Source: Shewanella putrefaciens
GTDB lineage: Bacteria; Pseudomonadota; Gammaproteobacteria; Enterobacterales; Shewanellaceae
NCBI RefSeq assembly: GCF_016406325.1
Contig: NZ_CP066370.1
Span: 434,001 to 498,000 of the forward strand
DNA length: 64,000 bases
Direction of reading: 5' to 3'
Below the pieces are notes generated by a model. That model saw only the letters and a program-made list of their open reading frames with translations. It was not told where the DNA came from and made no database searches. The stretch's first letter is position 1. The number at the start of each line of letters is the position of its first letter. Shown one piece after another: positions 1 through 8,545 of this stretch. The position numbers were made by a program, and so were the translations under genes.

Positions 1-1105
1 GTTGCTGACTGAATCTGGCTAATTCTTTTAGGTGATCGGCTCTATTGCTCATGGCCGCGAGCTGGTAATACATTAACGCTTTAATCGGTTGGCGACTCAC
101 GCCTAAACCTTGCTCATAAATCTTGCCCAGGCCTAGCAGTGCGTCTTCATTCCACTTAAGTGCGAATTCTTCAAAGTCAATTTTAGCCTGTTGGTAATCA
201 CTCTCATTTTGTGGCGCTTTCAGTAAAAGATGAGCAAATTCAATCTTAGCGAAGTCATTACCTCTAGCGACAGATTGGCTTAACCAATGGCGCGCCTTGT
301 CATAGTCGACAGCAAAATCTTCACCGTAGAGGAAACGTTTACCAAGATAATACTGGCGGAAATCATCGTCTGCGGCGCGCTCGCTAAGTAATGCCTCTGC
401 ACGCGCTAAATCTTTAGGTCCACCTTGGCCTGCAGCAAGCATATGCCCTAGATCATCTTTTGCTAATTCATAATCAGCGGCTGCGGATTTCTCAAAGTAT
501 TCACGTGCTTTGATATAGTCCGAAGTGACGCGCTCATCATGCCAGTAGAGTGTGGCTAAATGGTAATAGGCTCTTTGGTTTTCTTGTGCGGCGGCTTTTT
601 CGAACCAGTAAATTGCTTGACTAGCATCGGGATCGAGAAAGGGCTGGCTTAGATACAAGTAAGCAAGCTCATATTGAAACTCGGCTTGCCCCGCTTCGGC
701 ATTAGGTTTGAGCTGTTCTACCTGTGCGATTAACTCATCGAGTGTTTGCGACTGCGAAGAGAGCAAATTAGGTAGTGTGAGCATGGGTAAATATTGAGGC
801 TCTATTTCGGCGGCTTTTTTATACCAATCGTTAGATGCCTTGGGATCGGCGGGGATTTGTGGGAATCGACCCGAATAAAGTTCGGCCATAGCAATGGCGG
901 CAACGGCTAAGCCTTTATCGGCTGCCTGCTGAATATAATCTAGACCAGCGTTGACTTCGCCTTGGTTAATCAGCGTTAGGCCATGATTGAGTAGCGCCGT
1001 AGGTTCACCTGCGGCAAGCGCCTTAGCTTGCGCTTGCTTTTTTTGATATTTAGCAAAAACAATAAACAATACAACAAACGCAATAATTATGAGTATCAAC
1101 AACAT
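1..1105 (-). CDS. Sel1/TPR-repeat protein, membrane-anchored, 3' end missing
   Basis: An open frame runs from ATG at 1105 down to the window edge (368 codons, no stop), so the C-terminus is absent. Residues 1-18 are almost entirely hydrophobic (MLLILIIIAFVVLFIVF), then basic, which fits a single membrane anchor. The rest is helical repeats of about 36 residues with Sel1-like signatures such as WYKKAAE, WFEKAAAQ, YFEKSAAAD and YYQLAAM. Sel1 repeats are protein-interaction solenoids in the periplasm or at membranes; no enzymatic motif is visible. The partner is unknown. Transcribed away from the downstream MscS gene region, same strand, 116 bp gap. Confidence 0.8.
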   Translation of the reverse strand, partial: MLLILIIIAFVVLFIVFAKYQKKQAQAKALAAGEPTALLNHGLTLINQGEVNAGLDYIQQAADKGLAVAAIAMAELYSGRFPQIPADPKASNDWYKKAAEIEPQYLPMLTLPNLLSSQSQTLDELIAQVEQLKPNAEAGQAEFQYELAYLYLSQPFLDPDASQAIYWFEKAAAQENQRAYYHLATLYWHDERVTSDYIKAREYFEKSAAADYELAKDDLGHMLAAGQGGPKDLARAEALLSERAADDDFRQYYLGKRFLYGEDFAVDYDKARHWLSQSVARGNDFAKIEFAHLLLKAPQNESDYQQAKIDFEEFALKWNEDALLGLGKIYEQGLGVSRQPIKALMYYQLAAMSNRADHLKELARFSQQ

Positions 1106-1221
1106 AGTAGTCCGTCACTATCGATATTTGGAGTCACAGTAAACTTGGATTATCACTAAAATGCAAGTTTACTGTTTAACTAAGGTCGACCAATTGAATG
1201 ATTTAGACCTATGATTTTGGG

Positions 1222-2058
1222 CTATTTATTTTGTAAGTGAATTTCTTTCATTGGGCAAGCTATCTCAATTCCTGCGTTTTTAAGTGCATGATATAAATCA
1301 AGATTGACCTTATATTTATGCTGAAAATAGCTCTGGGTTGGCACCCAGTAACGCACCCCCATTTCAATTCCTACCGCGTTAAAACCGTTTATGCCGATAT
1401 TAGGTGTCGTTTCCTGATGAACATAAGGGTTATTAGTGAGTTGGCTTGTAATCACTGCGATTGCATGCTCAGGATCTGTGCTGTAACTGAGATTAAACTG
1501 GGTTTCGACCAGTTTATTGCTAAAAGAGTTATGTAGGATCTCACCGACGATATGTTTATTCGGGATACTGATTTGCTCACCTTCTTCATTCGTCAGTATC
1601 GTCATTCCTAAATTAATACGCTTAACAACACCACTTTCGCCTTTAATTTCAATAGTATTTCCGACTACAAACGGTCTGGTTACGATAATAGTTACGCCTG
1701 CAGCGTAGTTGGATAACATGCCCTGCAAAGCTAAGCCTGCACCTAAAGAGGCCGCACCAATAGCTGCCACCATTGGAGTAACACTAATACCGATTTTGCC
1801 TAGGGCGATAATCCCCACCATAACAATGATCAGAATCCGAATAAGATTACTGACAAAGTTGCTAAGGGTGATATCAATATTGTGTTTTTCAAACTGTTTG
1901 GCGACTAAACGGGAGACTTTACTCGCAACCCATAAACCTAATAAAAAGATCAATAAAGCACCAAGTAACTGAAAGCTATAGGTGACTAAAAACTCAGTGA
2001 TCAGTTGATAAACGCCCTGTAATTGCTGTAATTCTTGATCCAGTCCTGGTGCTATCAT
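1222..2058 (-). CDS. MscS-family small-conductance mechanosensitive channel
   Basis: 278 residues, close to the length of E. coli MscS (286). Three hydrophobic segments lie in the first ~130 residues. The third is the Gly/Ala-rich pore helix (AAIGAASLGAGLALQGMLSNY), followed by the beta domain motif RPFVVGN and a cytoplasmic domain with the typical ISIPNKHIVGEILHN stretch. The family opens under membrane tension and releases solutes during hypo-osmotic shock. AAGGAT lies a few bases before the ATG. Single gene between the Sel1 protein and a divergent secreted protein. Confidence 0.93.
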   Translation of the reverse strand: MIAPGLDQELQQLQGVYQLITEFLVTYSFQLLGALLIFLLGLWVASKVSRLVAKQFEKHNIDITLSNFVSNLIRILIIVMVGIIALGKIGISVTPMVAAIGAASLGAGLALQGMLSNYAAGVTIIVTRPFVVGNTIEIKGESGVVKRINLGMTILTNEEGEQISIPNKHIVGEILHNSFSNKLVETQFNLSYSTDPEHAIAVITSQLTNNPYVHQETTPNIGINGFNAVGIEMGVRYWVPTQSYFQHKYKVNLDLYHALKNAGIEIACPMKEIHLQNK

Positions 2059-2227
2059 TTTGATATCCTTGTAATAAATTTAATCGTATGAGTATAACCT
2101 AAAAAGGTTATTCCATGCTTAGCTGTCATACATTGTGAAGCGTATCATGTAATCGCAGTTGCTTTAATGAGCCAATAGGGGGAGTCGGGTATGCTGTTCA
2201 TCTATCCAAATATGGAGTTGAGTGTTT

Positions 2228-2707
2228 ATGAAAACGCTGTTGTTATGTGTGTCTTGCCTATTAACCCCAATATGGGCATTTGCTGCTAGTTATGTAACTG
2301 GGGATACTATCAATCCTATTTCATTGGTTGATCAGCATGATAAATCAATTGAAGTCACCGATGATACCCGTGTAGTACTCTTTAGCCGCAGTATGAAAGG
2401 TGGTGATATTATTAAAGAAACGCTACAACCGTTAAGTGAAACACAGTTTCCCAATCACTTAGTTTATGTCGCTGATATTAGTGGTATGCCTTCTTTAATT
2501 GCTAAGTTTGTGGCGGTACCGCAAATGAAGGAATTACCTTTTTCAATCGGTCTAGATAGAGAAGGTGAGATAAGCCAAATGCTGCCAGACACAAAGGATA
2601 TGGCGACGATGATTTTGCTTGATCACCGCAATATTCTCGATATCGCTTATTTTGATTCCAGTGAAGCATTGAGCCAAGCGCTCACAAAAATAAATGTGAC
2701 ACAGTGA
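2228..2707 (+). CDS. Secreted thioredoxin-fold-like protein without catalytic cysteines
   Basis: About 159 residues. The ATG at 2228 is preferred to the in-frame GTG at 2222 because GGAG at 2214-2217 is better spaced from it. A signal peptide (KTLLLCVSCLLTPIWAFA) is followed by a domain starting GDTINPISLVDQHDKS, then RVVLFSRSMKGG. This resembles the start of peroxiredoxin/YtfJ-like thioredoxin folds, where the strand VVLF precedes the CxxC or Cys position. Here the mature protein contains no cysteine, so a thiol redox role is unlikely. A binding or chaperone role is possible but unproven. Predicted periplasmic. Confidence 0.7.
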   Translation: MKTLLLCVSCLLTPIWAFAASYVTGDTINPISLVDQHDKSIEVTDDTRVVLFSRSMKGGDIIKETLQPLSETQFPNHLVYVADISGMPSLIAKFVAVPQMKELPFSIGLDREGEISQMLPDTKDMATMILLDHRNILDIAYFDSSEALSQALTKINVTQ

Positions 2708-3050
2708 TTGGCTCACTGCGTCGCGGTTTTGTCATCTTCAAATAGTCCACTTGAGTAGGCTTGTTAGGGATGGATATTCTCGCTTATCCATCCCTGATTT
2801 AAGTACATCGTAAAAAATTCACTTTTTATTCTCCAAATAGGTGCAAATTTCACTTCGGGTTTGCATGCATAATCATCTGTTTTACAAATACTTTTTTGGA
2901 TGACATATCCCCTTAAAATTAAATGGCATAAAAAGTTAGTTATTCAGCATAAAAATTCGTTGCGTAAAATGGAAAAATATCGTTTACTGCGCACGTTTTT
3001 AAGACTCATACCCACTTTTTATGACCTGACCCAAAGGAGACTCTGGCCCA
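2708..3050. other. Intergenic region, 343 bp
   Basis: AT-rich space between the secreted thioredoxin-like protein and the decarboxylase. It holds the perfect inverted repeat at 2766-2795 and then about 250 bp that should include the decarboxylase promoter. AGGAGA at about 3035-3040 is a good ribosome-binding site for the ATG at 3051. I see no ORF with coding character and no RNA gene. Confidence 0.6.
2766..2795 (+). terminator. Perfect 11-bp hairpin, possible terminator without strong U-tract
   Basis: AGGGATGGATA (2766-2776), an 8-base loop and TATCCATCCCT (2785-2795) form an uninterrupted 11-bp stem 59 bases after the upstream stop codon. The following bases (TGATTTAAG) are only weakly T-rich, so it may be a weak terminator, an mRNA-stabilising hairpin or an operator dyad. 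Confidence 0.4.
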
Positions 3051-4226
3051 ATGAGCCAATTTCAATCTATTGATGTTGCTGATTATTATGATATGGACAC
3101 ATTCAAACGTATTGAAGCGTTTGCCAAAGACAAAGCAACCCCGTTCGTGGTGATCGATACCAGTATCATTGCGAAACAATACGATGACATGGTTAATAGT
3201 TTTCCTTATGCCAACGTTTATTATGCAGTCAAGGCAAACCCTGCGGCCGAGATCTTATCTTTATTAAAAGATAAAGGGTCCAACTTTGATATCGCCTCGA
3301 TCTATGAGCTAGATATGGTCATGAATGTCGGTGTTACTGCCGACCGTGTGAGTTACGGCAATACCATTAAGAAACGCCAAGATGTGCGAGCATTTTATGA
3401 GCGTGGCGTGCGTATGTATGCATCTGACTCAGAAGCCGATTTACGCATGATCGCCGAAGAAGCACCAGGTTCTCGCATTTATGTCCGCATTCTAACCGAA
3501 GGGACAGACACTGCCGATTGGCCGTTATCCCGTAAATTCGGCTGCCAAAATGAGATGGCCTATGAGCTATTGGTATTGGCGCAGGAACTCGGATTAGAAC
3601 CCTATGGTATTTCATTCCATGTGGGTTCACAGCAGCGCGATATCGGCGCTTGGGATTCTGCGATTGGCAAAGTGAAAAGCATTTTTGACCGTCTGCGCGA
3701 TGAGCACAATATCACGCTGAAAATGATCAATATGGGTGGTGGTTTTCCTGCTAACTATATTGATAAAACCAATCAGTTGGGTGTGTATGCCGAGCAGATC
3801 ACTCACTTCCTGAAGGAAGATTTTGGTGATGATTTACCGCAAATTATTCTGGAGCCGGGCCGTTCATTGATTTCTAATGCGGGCATTTTAGTGTCTGAAG
3901 TGGTGCTGATCAGTAAAAAATCCTACACAGCCTTAGAGCGTTGGGTGTTTACCGATGTGGGCAAGTTCTCGGGTTTAATTGAAACCATGGACGAGGCGAT
4001 TAAGTTTCCAATTTATACCGAGAAAAAGGGTGAGTTGGATAAATGTGTCATTGCTGGGCCAACCTGTGACAGTGCCGATATTATGTATGAGCACTACAGC
4101 TATGGTTTACCGAATGACTTAGCCATTGGTGATCGTATGTATTGGTTAACCGCAGGGGCTTATACCACCACTTATTCAGCGGTATGTTTTAATGGTTTTC
4201 CACCGCTGAAAGATTATTATTTATAA
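3051..4226 (+). CDS. PLP-dependent ornithine/lysine-type decarboxylase (fold type III)
   Basis: 391 residues, the usual length for bacterial group IV (eukaryotic-like) ornithine/lysine decarboxylases. The PLP lysine is K61 in YYAVKANP. HVGSQQ, the phosphate-binding GGGFPA, EPGRSLI and the C-terminal CDSADIMY (Cys339, donated across the dimer) are all present. The enzyme should decarboxylate ornithine and/or lysine to putrescine and/or cadaverine in the cytoplasm. Diaminopimelate decarboxylase is less likely given the short length and the CDSAD motif. It is monocistronic, ending in a strong terminator. Substrate preference cannot be read from the sequence. Confidence 0.9.
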   Translation: MSQFQSIDVADYYDMDTFKRIEAFAKDKATPFVVIDTSIIAKQYDDMVNSFPYANVYYAVKANPAAEILSLLKDKGSNFDIASIYELDMVMNVGVTADRVSYGNTIKKRQDVRAFYERGVRMYASDSEADLRMIAEEAPGSRIYVRILTEGTDTADWPLSRKFGCQNEMAYELLVLAQELGLEPYGISFHVGSQQRDIGAWDSAIGKVKSIFDRLRDEHNITLKMINMGGGFPANYIDKTNQLGVYAEQITHFLKEDFGDDLPQIILEPGRSLISNAGILVSEVVLISKKSYTALERWVFTDVGKFSGLIETMDEAIKFPIYTEKKGELDKCVIAGPTCDSADIMYEHYSYGLPNDLAIGDRMYWLTAGAYTTTYSAVCFNGFPPLKDYYL

Positions 4227-4247
4227 GCTTTTGAAATAGAATTAAAA

Positions 4248-4268
4248 AGGGCGCTTAGGCGCCCTTAT
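4248..4268. terminator. Rho-independent terminator between convergent genes
   Basis: AAGGGCGC-TTAG-GCGCCCTT followed by ATT on the plus strand; the A-run on the left gives a T-run on the minus strand. It lies between the decarboxylase and the convergent DUF465 gene and probably serves both. Confidence 0.85.
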
Positions 4269-4288
4269 TGTTAACTTAGCGAACAAGG

Positions 4289-4501
4289 CTAGTTATGGGA
4301 TTTAAGGATTTGATAGATCTCTTCTTTTAGATGTAGCTTTCTGCTTTTGAGTTCTTTCACCGCAGGATTGAAATCACTGCCGACACGTTTTTCCAGTTGT
4401 TTTATTTCTTCATCTAACTGATTGTGCTCATTGAATTTACGCTGAAAATGGGCATCTTGATTTTTTAGGGTGGAAATGAGCTCTCTGTACTCTGGAAACA
4501 T
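4289..4501 (-). CDS. DUF465 / YdcH-family small coiled-coil protein
   Basis: 70 residues, all charged helix, beginning MFPEYRELISTLKNQDAHF and closely similar in layout to E. coli YdcH (MFPEYRDLISRLK...). Heptad-like Leu/Ile spacing in the second half (LDEEIKQLEKRV, LKEEIYQIL) suggests a coiled coil. The family has no established biochemical function. Cytoplasmic, no signal peptide. It shares a bidirectional terminator with the decarboxylase and faces away from udp. Confidence 0.88.
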   Translation of the reverse strand: MFPEYRELISTLKNQDAHFQRKFNEHNQLDEEIKQLEKRVGSDFNPAVKELKSRKLHLKEEIYQILKSHN

Positions 4502-5036
4502 TGGCTTTCTCCTTGTCGTTTTACTATATGTCTTGTTCTCTTTAACCCTAACCTTATGTAGCTGGTTGAATTGTGACTTAGATCAATATTCATTTGCCTT
4601 TCGGCTCATACTAAAGGGGGATTTATGTTTATCTGCTATCAATCCAATGGTAAGGGCTTTATTGATATTTTCACGTTCATATCGCCGACATTTCGTTAAA
4701 TCAGCAAACTTATGTGTAGATTCGTATATAAAGAACGTCAAATCACGGTGAAAATATCCCTAGATGCCTGCACGCTCTAAAATCATAATTGTAGTCTATA
4801 GCGCGTAAGTTAGATCTGGTTCACACTTTGTTTTACATAAATCAGACATTCATCCAGAATTGAGGAAGATTTGCTATCTTTGTGATCAGACTGTAAGCGT
4901 TTTGGTAATTACATTACGAATAGACAATTACTTCTTGCCGATAATTCTGTGATCAAGTTAACCTTCATCGCTTCGATACTAGGTTAAAGTCGATTTTATA
5001 AGAATTTAATTATCAAAAATGAAAGGGGTTTTCACA
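4502..5036. other. Intergenic region upstream of udp, 535 bp
   Basis: AT-rich divergent region that must hold promoters for the DUF465 gene (minus) and udp (plus). Two TGTGATCA words (about 4881 and 4949) resemble half-sites for CRP, which activates udp in E. coli, but their right halves fit poorly. A 93-codon frame at 4470-4751 overlaps the DUF465 start, shows no family resemblance and has no clear ribosome-binding site. I treat it as non-coding. Confidence 0.5.
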
Positions 5037-5795
5037 ATGGCTGATGTATTTCATTTAGGTTTGACCAAAGCAATGCTCGATGGTGCAACCTTGGCAATCG
5101 TGCCAGGCGATCCAGAGCGTGTAAAACGTATTGCTGAGTTAATGGACAATGCGACTTTTCTTGCAAGCCACCGCGAGTATACAAGCTATTTAGCGTATGC
5201 CGATGGTAAGCCTGTTGTTATCTGCTCAACCGGTATCGGTGGTCCGTCGACATCTATCGCCGTTGAGGAATTAGCTCAGCTAGGTGTAAACACCTTCCTG
5301 CGTGTAGGAACAACAGGTGCAATTCAACCCCATGTGAATGTGGGTGATGTGATTGTGACCCAAGCATCTGTGCGTTTAGATGGTGCTAGCTTGCATTTTG
5401 CGCCTATGGAGTTTCCTGCGGTTGCCAACTTTGAATGTACTACGGCCATGGTTGCCGCATGTCGCGATGCGGGTGTAGAGCCACATATTGGTGTGACGGC
5501 ATCTTCAGATACTTTCTATCCAGGTCAAGAGCGCTATGACACTGTTACAGGCCGTGTTACGCGCCGTTTTGCTGGTTCAATGAAAGAATGGCAGGAAATG
5601 GGCGTACTGAATTATGAAATGGAGTCTGCGACGCTGTTTACTATGTGTGCAACTCAAGGTTGGCGTGCTGCCTGTGTGGCGGGTGTGATTGTAAACCGTA
5701 CTCAGCAAGAAATTCCTGATGAAGCCACGATGAAGAAAACGGAAGTCAGTGCGGTTTCTATCGTGGTTGCTGCCGCGAAAAAATTATTAGCCTAG
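5037..5795 (+). CDS. udp: Uridine phosphorylase
   Basis: Very close to E. coli Udp along its whole length (about 252 residues from this start). It converts uridine and phosphate to uracil and ribose-1-phosphate in the cytoplasm, for pyrimidine salvage. Visible signatures are VPGDPERV (phosphate binding), [33 protein letters not shown] and NYEMESATL (nucleoside pocket). The ATG at 5037 is chosen over 5019 because GAAAGGGG at 5021-5028 is an ideal Shine-Dalgarno for it and the protein then starts like its homologues (MADVFHLGL). It converges on a Tsx-like nucleoside porin gene. Confidence 0.97.
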   Translation: MADVFHLGLTKAMLDGATLAIVPGDPERVKRIAELMDNATFLASHREYTSYLAYADGKPVVICSTGIGGPSTSIAVEELAQLGVNTFLRVGTTGAIQPHVNVGDVIVTQASVRLDGASLHFAPMEFPAVANFECTTAMVAACRDAGVEPHIGVTASSDTFYPGQERYDTVTGRVTRRFAGSMKEWQEMGVLNYEMESATLFTMCATQGWRAACVAGVIVNRTQQEIPDEATMKKTEVSAVSIVVAAAKKLLA

Positions 5796-5844
5796 TTTGG
5801 ATTAAGCTAAGTAACACTCCCCTGCAAAGTGAGTGATTAAAATG

Positions 5845-5870
5845 AAAAAGGTGCCAATGGCACCTTTTTT
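5845..5870. terminator. Bidirectional Rho-independent terminator after udp
   Basis: AAAAAGGTGCC-AAT-GGCACCTTTTTT: an 11-bp stem with an A-run before and a T-run after, placed between the convergent udp and Tsx-like genes. Confidence 0.9.
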
Positions 5871-5897
5871 ATGGCTTAAAAACGGCGCTAATACAGC

Positions 5898-6650
5898 TTA
5901 GAAGTGGTATTGAGCAATCACAGAATAAGTGTCTTGATCTACACCTTTTACGCCGTATTTATTGGTCCACAGATCGTATTCGATACCTACCAACAGTTTA
6001 TTGGCTTTATGTTCACCGAATAGACTCTTACCTAGGTCGTATTTTAATTGTGGGTTGAAGTGGAAGTTCTCTTCATAACCATCCTTGTCTGTCGCAAACA
6101 CCCAATCGATAAAGCCATCGAGCACTATGTTGGCTGAACCAACGGGAATATCGATGCGAAATACTGGGGTGAACTGCCAACCATCACTATTGTTGCCCGT
6201 GCTCATTGCATCGCGACGGTAAGTATTAAAGTTAAGGTAAGTGAAATAAGGTACGGCGACATCAACGCCTAGACCATAAAGCAGGCTATGAACTGGGCCT
6301 TCGCCTTCTTCATAGGTTAGGGCTAAAGATAAATCGGTCACTGGACCAAAAGCGATTTTCTCGCCAAGAATTTTACTCGCACTAAAGCGTGGGGAAATTT
6401 CACCATAGGTGGTGCTATCCATGCCCGTGTGGTTGCCTTTGAAATAGATAAAGTCTTGGAAGGCAAACCAATCTCCGTATTTCCAACCGCCTGCAGTTTC
6501 TAAGGTAATAGTGGCTTGTTTGTCTGATGGCGCTAAATCGTAGTCTTCGCCATAAAGGGCTGTAGCGCTGAAATCCCACCACTGTACTAAGTCACCCGCA
6601 AATGCTTGAGGAGAAAGCATTAATGCTAGACATAGGCATGTTTTTTTCAT
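5898..6650 (-). CDS. Tsx/OmpK-family nucleoside-specific outer membrane channel
   Basis: 250 residues. The signal peptide MKKTCLCLALMLSPQAFA is cleaved before GDLVQWWDFS. The rest alternates polar and aromatic strands and ends in an aromatic terminal residue (VIAQYHF), the outer-membrane barrel signature. GDWFAFQDF, GEISPRFS and the final strands match the Tsx/OmpK nucleoside channel family. Likely role: diffusion of nucleosides across the outer membrane. Being convergent with udp, it makes a plausible nucleoside uptake and breakdown module. Substrate is inferred from family only. Confidence 0.88.
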   Translation of the reverse strand: MKKTCLCLALMLSPQAFAGDLVQWWDFSATALYGEDYDLAPSDKQATITLETAGGWKYGDWFAFQDFIYFKGNHTGMDSTTYGEISPRFSASKILGEKIAFGPVTDLSLALTYEEGEGPVHSLLYGLGVDVAVPYFTYLNFNTYRRDAMSTGNNSDGWQFTPVFRIDIPVGSANIVLDGFIDWVFATDKDGYEENFHFNPQLKYDLGKSLFGEHKANKLLVGIEYDLWTNKYGVKGVDQDTYSVIAQYHF

Positions 6651-7127
6651 TGTTATTTCCTGTTGTAGAGGTAGAGGCTAAATAGTGTTGTACTCAATCC
6701 TCGCTCTGACGTCGGCACAGTTTGATGGGTAAGGTCAAACACTGCGGTTGCTGCGGGTCAAAGGTCTAGATAAAAAGTGCGGGCAATATATGCAAAAATT
6801 CACATTTATTCAAAGTTTTTATCTAATGTTGTTGTCAAAATCACATAATCAAAATCAGTAATTAAAATGGTTTAATTAGTTGATTTTTAGTGTTTTTATG
6901 TTTTAAGTGACATCCGTTTACTTAAATGATAGCTATCTTTTTGAATTGATTATGCTTAATTTTAAAACAACTAAAGAAGTGATTTGATAAATTTCATCGC
7001 GGTATTTTTTGACAGTGTGATATCTATAGCGGCTCATATTTAACGTAAATTTTGACATATTATGTCGCACATTGATGTGTCTACTGCTATAGTGCTGCAA
7101 CGGGCACTCTCATTTTAGGGGGGGGAT
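6651..7127. other. Divergent intergenic region, 477 bp
   Basis: Strongly AT-rich. It should contain the promoters of the Tsx-like porin (minus) and the nfeD operon (plus). TGTTG-N6-TCACA at 6830-6845 matches 8 of 10 CRP half-site positions and lies about 180 bp upstream of the porin start. A perfect 13-bp dyad lies at 7054-7066. The GGGGGGG run at about 7119-7125 is an unusually long purine ribosome-binding site for the NfeD gene. No ORF seen. Confidence 0.5.
7054..7066. promoter_or_regulatory. 13-bp perfect dyad upstream of the nfeD operon
   Basis: GACATA-T-TATGTC is a perfect palindrome ending 61 bases before the NfeD start. It overlaps a TTGACA-like hexamer (7052-7057), which is a plausible position for a repressor or activator site. 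Regulator unknown. Confidence 0.3.
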
Positions 7128-7598
7128 ATGGAGCTTTCAAATCCAATTTTAATGTGGTCAGTTATTGGTATTATCTTGATGTTAGCCGAACTCATTGTTC
7201 CGGGTGGTATAGTGATATTGCTGGGAGCTGCCTGTTTGGTTGTTGCTGGCGCATTGGGTATCGGGTTAGTGGAAGGCATAGTGCAGAGTATGACATTGTG
7301 GTTTATTTCCGCGATTGTTTTGTTGTTGAGCTTTCGGCAGTTAACCCAAAGACTGGTAGGGGGCGATTCACATGTCGATAATACCGATGAAGAACTCGAC
7401 ATCTACAATCAAATTGCTCGTGTAAAACAAACTATCGGTCCCGGACAAACAACGGGGCGGGTTGAGTTTCAAGGGAGCGAATGGCCTGCTCTTGGCGATG
7501 GCAGTATTATTGCCGTGGGTTGTGAAGTTCGAATTATCTGCCGAGAAAACATTGCCCTAGTGGTTGAGCCTGTTACTCAGGCAACGTCTCAAAACTAA
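7128..7598 (+). CDS. NfeD-family membrane protein
   Basis: 156 residues of the short NfeD type, without the N-terminal ClpP-like protease domain. Two to three hydrophobic segments occupy residues 8-70 (including ILMLAELIVPGGIVILLGAA). A C-terminal soluble OB-fold-like part follows with GRVEFQGSEWPAL, which closely matches the NfeD C-terminal domain consensus. Short NfeD proteins are typically encoded beside SPFH/stomatin proteins and are thought to act with them in membrane quality control or microdomains. It is 11 bp upstream of an SPFH gene, so surely one operon. Confidence 0.9.
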   Translation: MELSNPILMWSVIGIILMLAELIVPGGIVILLGAACLVVAGALGIGLVEGIVQSMTLWFISAIVLLLSFRQLTQRLVGGDSHVDNTDEELDIYNQIARVKQTIGPGQTTGRVEFQGSEWPALGDGSIIAVGCEVRIICRENIALVVEPVTQATSQN

Positions 7599-7609
7599 AG
7601 GATGAGTCT

Positions 7610-8545
7610 ATGTTTCTGTTTACCTTAATTATTTTATTTGTTTTATTTATTCTCTACAAACTAATGCTAATAGTGCCAATGCGTGAAGTTCACGTTATTG
7701 AGCGATTAGGGAAGTTTCGTACTGTATTGCAACCGGGTTTTCATTTTCTAATCCCGTTTTTTGACCGTGTCGCCTATCGTCACGATACCCGTGAGCAAGT
7801 GCTTGATGTGCCACCACAAAGTTGTATTTCTAAGGATAATACTCAGCTTGAGGTGGATGGTCTTGTTTATCTTAAGGTAATGGATGGAAAACTGGCGAGT
7901 TATGGTATTGAAAACTACCGTAAAGCAGCGGTAAACCTCGCTCAGACAACGATGCGTTCTGAAATTGGTAAGTTAACCTTAAGTGAAACTTTTTCTGAGC
8001 GTGATAGTTTGAATGAATCCATAGTACGCGAGATTGATAAGGCTTCTGAGCCTTGGGGGATCAAAGTATTACGTTATGAAATTCGTAATATTACCCCATC
8101 ACGCCATGTGATCCATACCCTAGAAAAGCAAATGGAAGCCGAGCGTCGCAAACGCGCTGAAATCACCTTAGCCAATGCGGAAAAAGCGGCAATGATCAAT
8201 ATGTCCGAAGGTGAGCGTCAAGAGGCCATTAACCTTTCTGAAGGGCAAAAACAGAAACGGATTAATGAAGCCAAAGGTACGGGACAGGAGATTGCTATCA
8301 TTGCTAAGGCGAAATCAGAGGGGATGGCAATGATCTCTCAAGCATTAGCGGTTAATGGTGGTACTGATGCGATGAATATGTTGTTAAAAGAGCAGTTTAT
8401 CGCTCAAGTTGGCAAGATACTTAATGATGCACAAGTATCGGTAGTCCCCGCCGAAATGGCGAAGCTCGAAGGTTTCTTCGAGGGCATGGAGCAGGTCACT
8501 CACACTATGAGTGGTCAAAATACAGTAAGTAAAGGAGCGCGTTAA
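7610..8545 (+). CDS. SPFH/Band 7 (stomatin, QmcA-like) membrane protein, first copy
   Basis: 311 residues. An N-terminal membrane segment (FTLIILFVLFILYKLMLIV) is followed by the SPFH core with VIERLGKFRTVLQPGFHFLIPF and AQTTMRSEIGKLTLSE. A helical Ala/Glu-rich region follows (QMEAERRKRAEITLANAEKA; EGERQEAINLSEGQKQKRINEAKG) that drives oligomerisation. Related to E. coli QmcA. It belongs to the nfeD operon, and its stop overlaps the next start (TAATG at 8543-8547). The family forms large membrane rings linked to FtsH-type proteolysis; that role here is inference. Confidence 0.92.
   Translation: MFLFTLIILFVLFILYKLMLIVPMREVHVIERLGKFRTVLQPGFHFLIPFFDRVAYRHDTREQVLDVPPQSCISKDNTQLEVDGLVYLKVMDGKLASYGIENYRKAAVNLAQTTMRSEIGKLTLSETFSERDSLNESIVREIDKASEPWGIKVLRYEIRNITPSRHVIHTLEKQMEAERRKRAEITLANAEKAAMINMSEGERQEAINLSEGQKQKRINEAKGTGQEIAIIAKAKSEGMAMISQALAVNGGTDAMNMLLKEQFIAQVGKILNDAQVSVVPAEMAKLEGFFEGMEQVTHTMSGQNTVSKGAR

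Noticed and set aside
4470..4751. 93-codon plus-strand ORF between the DUF465 gene and udp
   Set aside because: It overlaps the start of the DUF465 gene, has no good ribosome-binding site, and its protein shows no recognisable family or sensible domain pattern.
4870..4965. CRP sites upstream of udp (TGTGATCA words near 4881 and 4949)
   Set aside because: Only the left half fits; the right halves differ at two or three of five positions. Kept as a note only.
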